A stretch of 64,000 bases of DNA from Anadara kagoshimensis. Its lineage: Eukaryota; Mollusca; Bivalvia; Arcoida; Arcidae. This document shows positions 59,641 through 64,000 of this stretch, in pieces. Position 1 is the stretch's first letter. Each line of letters begins with the position of its first letter. The notes under the pieces are model-generated. The model had not been told where the DNA came from, made no database searches, and saw only the letters and a program-made list of their open reading frames with translations. Where the stretch lies: the NCBI GenBank assembly GCA_021292105.1, contig CM037870.1, positions 61,468,167 to 61,532,166 on the forward strand. The letters are read 5' to 3'. The position numbers were made by a program, and so were the translations under genes.

Positions 59641-60970
59641 TTGCAAAGAAAAAATGTTGAGAAGAACAAACAATGATTTAATTTTGCAAAAATAAAGCAA
59701 AAGTGTGATTTTGCGAGGAACAAAGCAATGATTTATCTCTGCAAAAAAATAAAGCAAAAGTTTGATTTTGCGAAGAACAAAGCAATGATTTAACTTGCGA
59801 AAAACAACACTAGCATTTGATTTGCGAAGAACATAACAAGCATTTAATTTGCGAAGAACACAACAGGCATCAATTTGCGAAGAACAAAACAAGCGTTTAA
59901 TTTGCGAAGAACAAAACAAGCAATTAATTTGCGAAGAACACAACAAGCATTTAATTTGCGAAGACTTACTACTGCTAATGATTTGTTTTTTGCGAAGAAC
60001 AAAACAATGATTTATTTTTGAAAGAGCTAAACAACGATTTATTTTACCAAAGGACTAAGCAAAGATTAAATGTAGCAAAGAACAAAGCAACGATTGTGAT
60101 TTACGAAGAACAAAGCAACGATTGTGATTTACGAAGAACAAAGCAACGATTGTGATTTACGAAGAACAGAGCAATGATTTAATTTGGCGAAGAACAAAGC
60201 AACGATTGTGATTTACGAAGAACAAAGCAACGATTGTGATTTACGAAGAACAAAGCAACGATTGTGATTTACGAAGAACAAGCAACGATTGTGATTTACG
60301 AAGAACAAAGCAACGATTGTGATTTACGAAGAACAAAGCAACGATTGTGATTTACGAAGAACAAAGCAACGATTGTGATTTACGAAGAACAAAGCAACGA
60401 TTGTGATTTACGAAGAACAGAGCAACGATTGTGATTTACGAAGAACAAAGCAACGATTGTGATTTACGAAGAACAAAGCAACGATTGTGATTTACGAAGA
60501 ACAAAGCAACGATTGTGATTTACGAAGAACAAAGCAACGATTGTGATTTACGAAGAACAAAGCAACGATTGTGATTTACGAAGAACAAAGCAACGATTGT
60601 GATTTACGAAGAACAAAGCAACGATTGTGATTTACGAAGAACAAAGCAACGATTGTGATTTACGAAGAACAGAGCAATGCTTTAATTTGGCGAAGAACAA
60701 AGCAATGATTTAATTTTATGAAGAAAAATACAATGATTCAATTTTGCGAATAACAAAGTAATTTTTGCGAAGGCTGACAAAGCAATGATTTAATTTTGCA
60801 ACGAACAAAGCAATGATATGCGAAGGCCAAAGAATTTTGCCAATGACGAAGCAATTGTGTAACTGTTCGAAGAATAAAGCAAAGATTTAATTTTTCAAAG
60901 AACAGTGTATCTTTGCGAACAACAGAGAACCTCTTTAATTTTTGCGATGAATGAAAACAGTAATGATATA
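59641..60970. repeat. 28-bp minisatellite with degenerate flanks
   Basis: The core 60079-60670 has about 20 copies of a 28-bp unit ('gattgtgatttacgaagaac' + 'aaagcaac'). It is flanked by diverged relatives such as 'gcgaagaacaaagcaatgat'. The core is far more uniform than the edges, as expected for recent central expansion. Frames across it are low-complexity. Confidence 0.95.
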
Positions 60971-61539
60971 GTTTTGCGACCAATTTTATGCGATTTTGTA
61001 CTATTTTGCCATTACCAATGTTCAAAGTTTATCCGTTGAAGCATATCACTAAATATTGTAGTAATTGCGAAAAGGTGAAATACGATAAAAACCTATGAAT
61101 GCAATAGAACACGCGCTTTGATACATACATGTCACGTGACTCCACATTGTTATTGATGCAAAAACAATCCATGTCTGCAAAGCGGTTGGATACATAATTA
61201 GTCCTCCAACATGTAAACAATTAAATGCCGATCTCCGTTTTAAAAAGTAGATCAAACGTGTTACATGCTTGTATTGAACTAGATCAGTTACTGATAATGA
61301 TTTGACCAGGCAACTTATAAGTTAAAGTCAAATTATCTGTCTTCTGTCTAGGAGATCTAGTTTTTCATCCTTCACCGATTTTTGTCTTCATGGTTTGGCA
61401 ATCAGACTACAATAAAAGTAATGGCAGAAATGATATCGACAATAGAGGAAAGAGCTGAAAAAAAGTTGTACGTGGCAAGAGTCAACTAACTAAAAACGCG
61501 ACACAATATACAGTCAACTTGCCTTACAAACCACCTCTA

Positions 61540-61670
61540 TAAGGACCACCTGTTTTAAAGACCAGTCAAACTGTATCCCAATTCCTCTTTATGGTATTTG
61601 AACCTGTATATAAGGGCCACTTGCCCATATAGACCACTTTTACTAGTACCCTTGGGTGGGCCTAATAGAC
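61540..61670. repeat. Dispersed 'aaggaccacct' repeat (copy 2)
   Basis: 'ctataaggaccacctgtttt', 'gtatataagggccacttgcc' and 'atatagaccacttttacta' show internal ~35-45-bp periodicity and resemble 53280-53500. Confidence 0.55.
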
Positions 61671-62214
61671 TGGTTTGGCACTAAGTCAGTAATTACATAA
61701 CCAAATAATACAAGAAAAGGCAGAACATATTGAGATCAATAATCATAAATTTCCCGACTTTGGATGAGCACTGGGGTGAAGATTATAGTGTTATATGAGC
61801 TGCCTATCCATAGCACTCACTTTACAAACGGTAGACTATAAATACGCACATTTGAAATTACAAAGTATTATTTTACCTAACAAAAAATATAAATCAACAA
61901 CTCTTGCATCAATCACGATTCAGATTGTTAAACTCTCATCGACTTTGATAAAAATCGTTCTTATTGAATTACCTTTGTCCTAAAATACAATAAAATTCTA
62001 CAAATAGTCTTAAAAACTCGCAGTAAAGTAAATATTAAGTAATTTTTCCGCCTCGAGTGATTTTTTTTTTTTTTTTTTTATTATAACCTTTTTTGAATTT
62101 TTTGTCTGCTGGCCGGGTTGGCTATCCTACCGCATGTTTCAATAAGTCATAAGAAGACATATTTAACATACTGGTCCCAAAAGACTCCTTAAATATAGGG
62201 GAATATAAATAAAT

Positions 62215-62390
62215 CTGCTACTCGGGAAAGGTCATACATCTTGTAGTGTGAGAAAGTTTATGAGTGCGTTTGACGAAGGACGGTAATTTCCACCTGGTGC
62301 TCCGGCTTTCTTTACTATCTAAGCACATATCTCCTCGATATAAGTGAAAGAATCTTGACAGGGCGTAAAACACCATCACTCTCGAATTTC
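62215..62390 (+). mobile_element. Diverged SINE body
   Basis: 'cgtttgacgaaggacggtaa', 'ggtgctccggctttctttac' and 'cgatataagtgaaagaatct' follow the order of SINE body motifs seen at 45810 and 58330. Confidence 0.55.
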
Positions 62391-63618
62391 AAAAGTTGAA
62401 CATGACTTTTTTTAGGAATGAGTCAATTAATGAGTCTTCAGTCTCCATAATATCACTACTAAGGTATAAGGTATATAGTACAACTCATATAAACTTTGAA
62501 ATGTAATGGTCCTAAAAAAAGATGGACCAGAAATGATGACTAAAAATTCTAAAAGGCTCACCATTTCCAGTTTAATTGGAATTTTGAGAAATTAAAAGAC
62601 ATTTTTGTTAAAGGGAGATAACCCATATTACCAAAACCATTGCCTCAAAAAATTCAAAGCTTTATTTATTTATTTTTTTGTATGAAAACGTACTGTAATA
62701 ATTTTTCTATATAGTGTTATGGTTATATTGGTTGATATGCTAAATATCTGAGATGTTAACCAAGTGTCCGATTTTTTTTTAAATAAGCAATATTACTAAT
62801 AAAAAGTCCAGACTGAATAACCCGCTGTTACCACCAAAGTTCCAAATAAAAAAATATGGAAGATAACTACCAAAAATAGGTATACTATACATGCTAGCTG
62901 TATATAGGTTCTTGTTACTTTTCAAAAACTGACTAAAACTAAAAAAAATACTATCCTATTTTGTTGGTTATCATGGAAAAGGCCTGTTAGAGTTTAAGTT
63001 TTGTGGTTGGTTACCATATACCCCTTTAAAAAAAAACCATGCATTCATACATGCCATAACCGATAAGGAGTGTATTCCGAAACAGCAGTCTAGTGCTGTA
63101 AAATAAAAACTGGTATAATATGTAATTTAATTAATTAATATAAATTTAAATGTCATAAACCGTATTTTTAATGTACTGTATGATTAAATTCAATCAAATG
63201 ATATATGGCAACGGAAACGGCACCGTAAAATTTGAGTTTGGTCATTTTATTATTTGTACCCATGCACTAATTGGGTACAATATCACCAAAATGAGTGATA
63301 TGTGATACCGAAGTTCGTTGGCCGTTTTACATGTACTTAGAGCTCGTGTAGACAAACGTCATAATGTTCTATTTCAGCGTAACACACCCATTCATAGGAA
63401 AAAAGTGTTTAGATTCTAAATTTCTTGCTAAATCAAACTATCCTTGAAACGTAATTTGTGATTTTGAATTTTTTTTAAAAATGATTAGCAAAGTATTACT
63501 TATTACTGGGTAATATTTGTGACACCTGTTGATGGCTGTATGGTCAGATAGCTAACCAGTCATTACCTAGCATTGTAAGGTAAATATATTTACATATGTA
63601 AATGTATATCACCTGATG

Positions 63619-64000
63619 CACAATGCAGGCCTGTCGACAATTTATCAATTAGCTAACAAAATAATGCCGAACAGGCAGCTTAATTTGACCCCCTCGTTAG
63701 CTATATATAGGCAGCTTTTTGGCAACCAGCTATACTTATCTCGGCATCTGATACATGCACAATGCAGACCTGTAACCATTTAACAATTAGCTAACGAAAT
63801 AATGCCAAATAGGCAGCTTAATTCGGTCCCCTCGTTAGCTATACCTAGGCAGCTTCTCAGCCACTAGCTATACATATCTCTCCACTAGCTATACATATCT
63901 CTCCACTAGCTATACATATCTCGGCCACTAGCTATACATATCTCGGCCACTAGCTATACATATCTCGGTCACTAGCTATAGATATCTCGGCCACCAGCTA
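63619..64000. repeat. Duplicated MITE-like block with terminal ~21-bp tandem repeat
   Basis: A ~150-bp block ('aatgcaggcctgtcgacaat', 'gccgaacaggcagcttaatt') is repeated at about 63757 ('aatgcagacctgtaaccatt', 'gccaaataggcagcttaatt'). From about 63852 'cactagctatacatatctc' repeats every 21-23 bp and runs off the window. Confidence 0.8.

Larger units (their letters stand above)
60971..63618. other. Intergenic or upstream C1q-gene DNA, no exon recognised
   Basis: Searched on the minus strand for a signal-peptide exon that would feed C1q exon A; none was convincing. It contains the 'gaccacc' repeat (61540-61670), a poly-T run (62059-62080) and a SINE (62215-62390). Confidence 0.5.

Noticed and set aside
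59629..59946. 105-codon Cys/Leu-rich minus-strand frame
   Set aside because: It is the degenerate edge of the 28-bp minisatellite, and the 'LRKLNxCFV' periodicity is the DNA repeat.
61420..61488. Small plus-strand frame starting MAEMISTIEERAEKK
   Set aside because: 22 codons, no conserved context or splice donor in phase; too little to call.

Overview
This window is intron-rich, AT-rich eukaryotic nuclear DNA. It most likely comes from a bivalve mollusc. The support is a multi-domain C1q gene of the kind expanded in bivalves, tRNA-derived SINEs with Meta/RUDI-like bodies, and a repeat with 'cgctcacctgag' termini that I associate with bivalve genomes. No prokaryotic features, CRISPR arrays or operons are present. 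Genes were found by joining short exons with consensus GT/AG sites and matching phases, because almost all long open frames here are chance or repeat-derived.

Layout: (1) 1-4050 is repeat-rich intergenic DNA. (2) 4051-31401, minus strand, is SZRD1 (SUZ domain protein), five exons and 167 aa. Its first intron is 22.6 kb. It holds a nine-unit, 13.8-kb nested tandem array, several inverted-repeat elements, a decayed reverse transcriptase, and a 3.7-kb piggyBac-like element. (3) 31402-31951 is a 550-bp head-to-head promoter interval. (4) 31952-44051, plus strand, is TTC36, four exons and 189 aa. Its introns hold a 3.2-kb TIR element with an internal 192-bp satellite, a SINE, a decayed repeat-family gene split by a hAT element, and a dead mariner. 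(5) 46969-52198, minus strand, is a small PH-domain gene resembling evectin/PLEKHB, five exons and about 205 aa. (6) 54099-59031, minus strand, is the 3' part of a gene with three tandem C1q domains; its 5' end was not found. (7) 59032-64000 is minisatellites, a SINE and intergenic DNA.

The four genes have no evident shared pathway. SZRD1 and TTC36 probably share regulatory DNA because they diverge from one short interval. Much of the interest lies in transposon archaeology: insertions whose empty sites survive in sister copies, and a 79-bp minisatellite that multiplies the splice acceptor and first bases of a C1q exon. Gene family names rest on motif recall without database searches. Repeat boundaries marked approximate were judged by eye.
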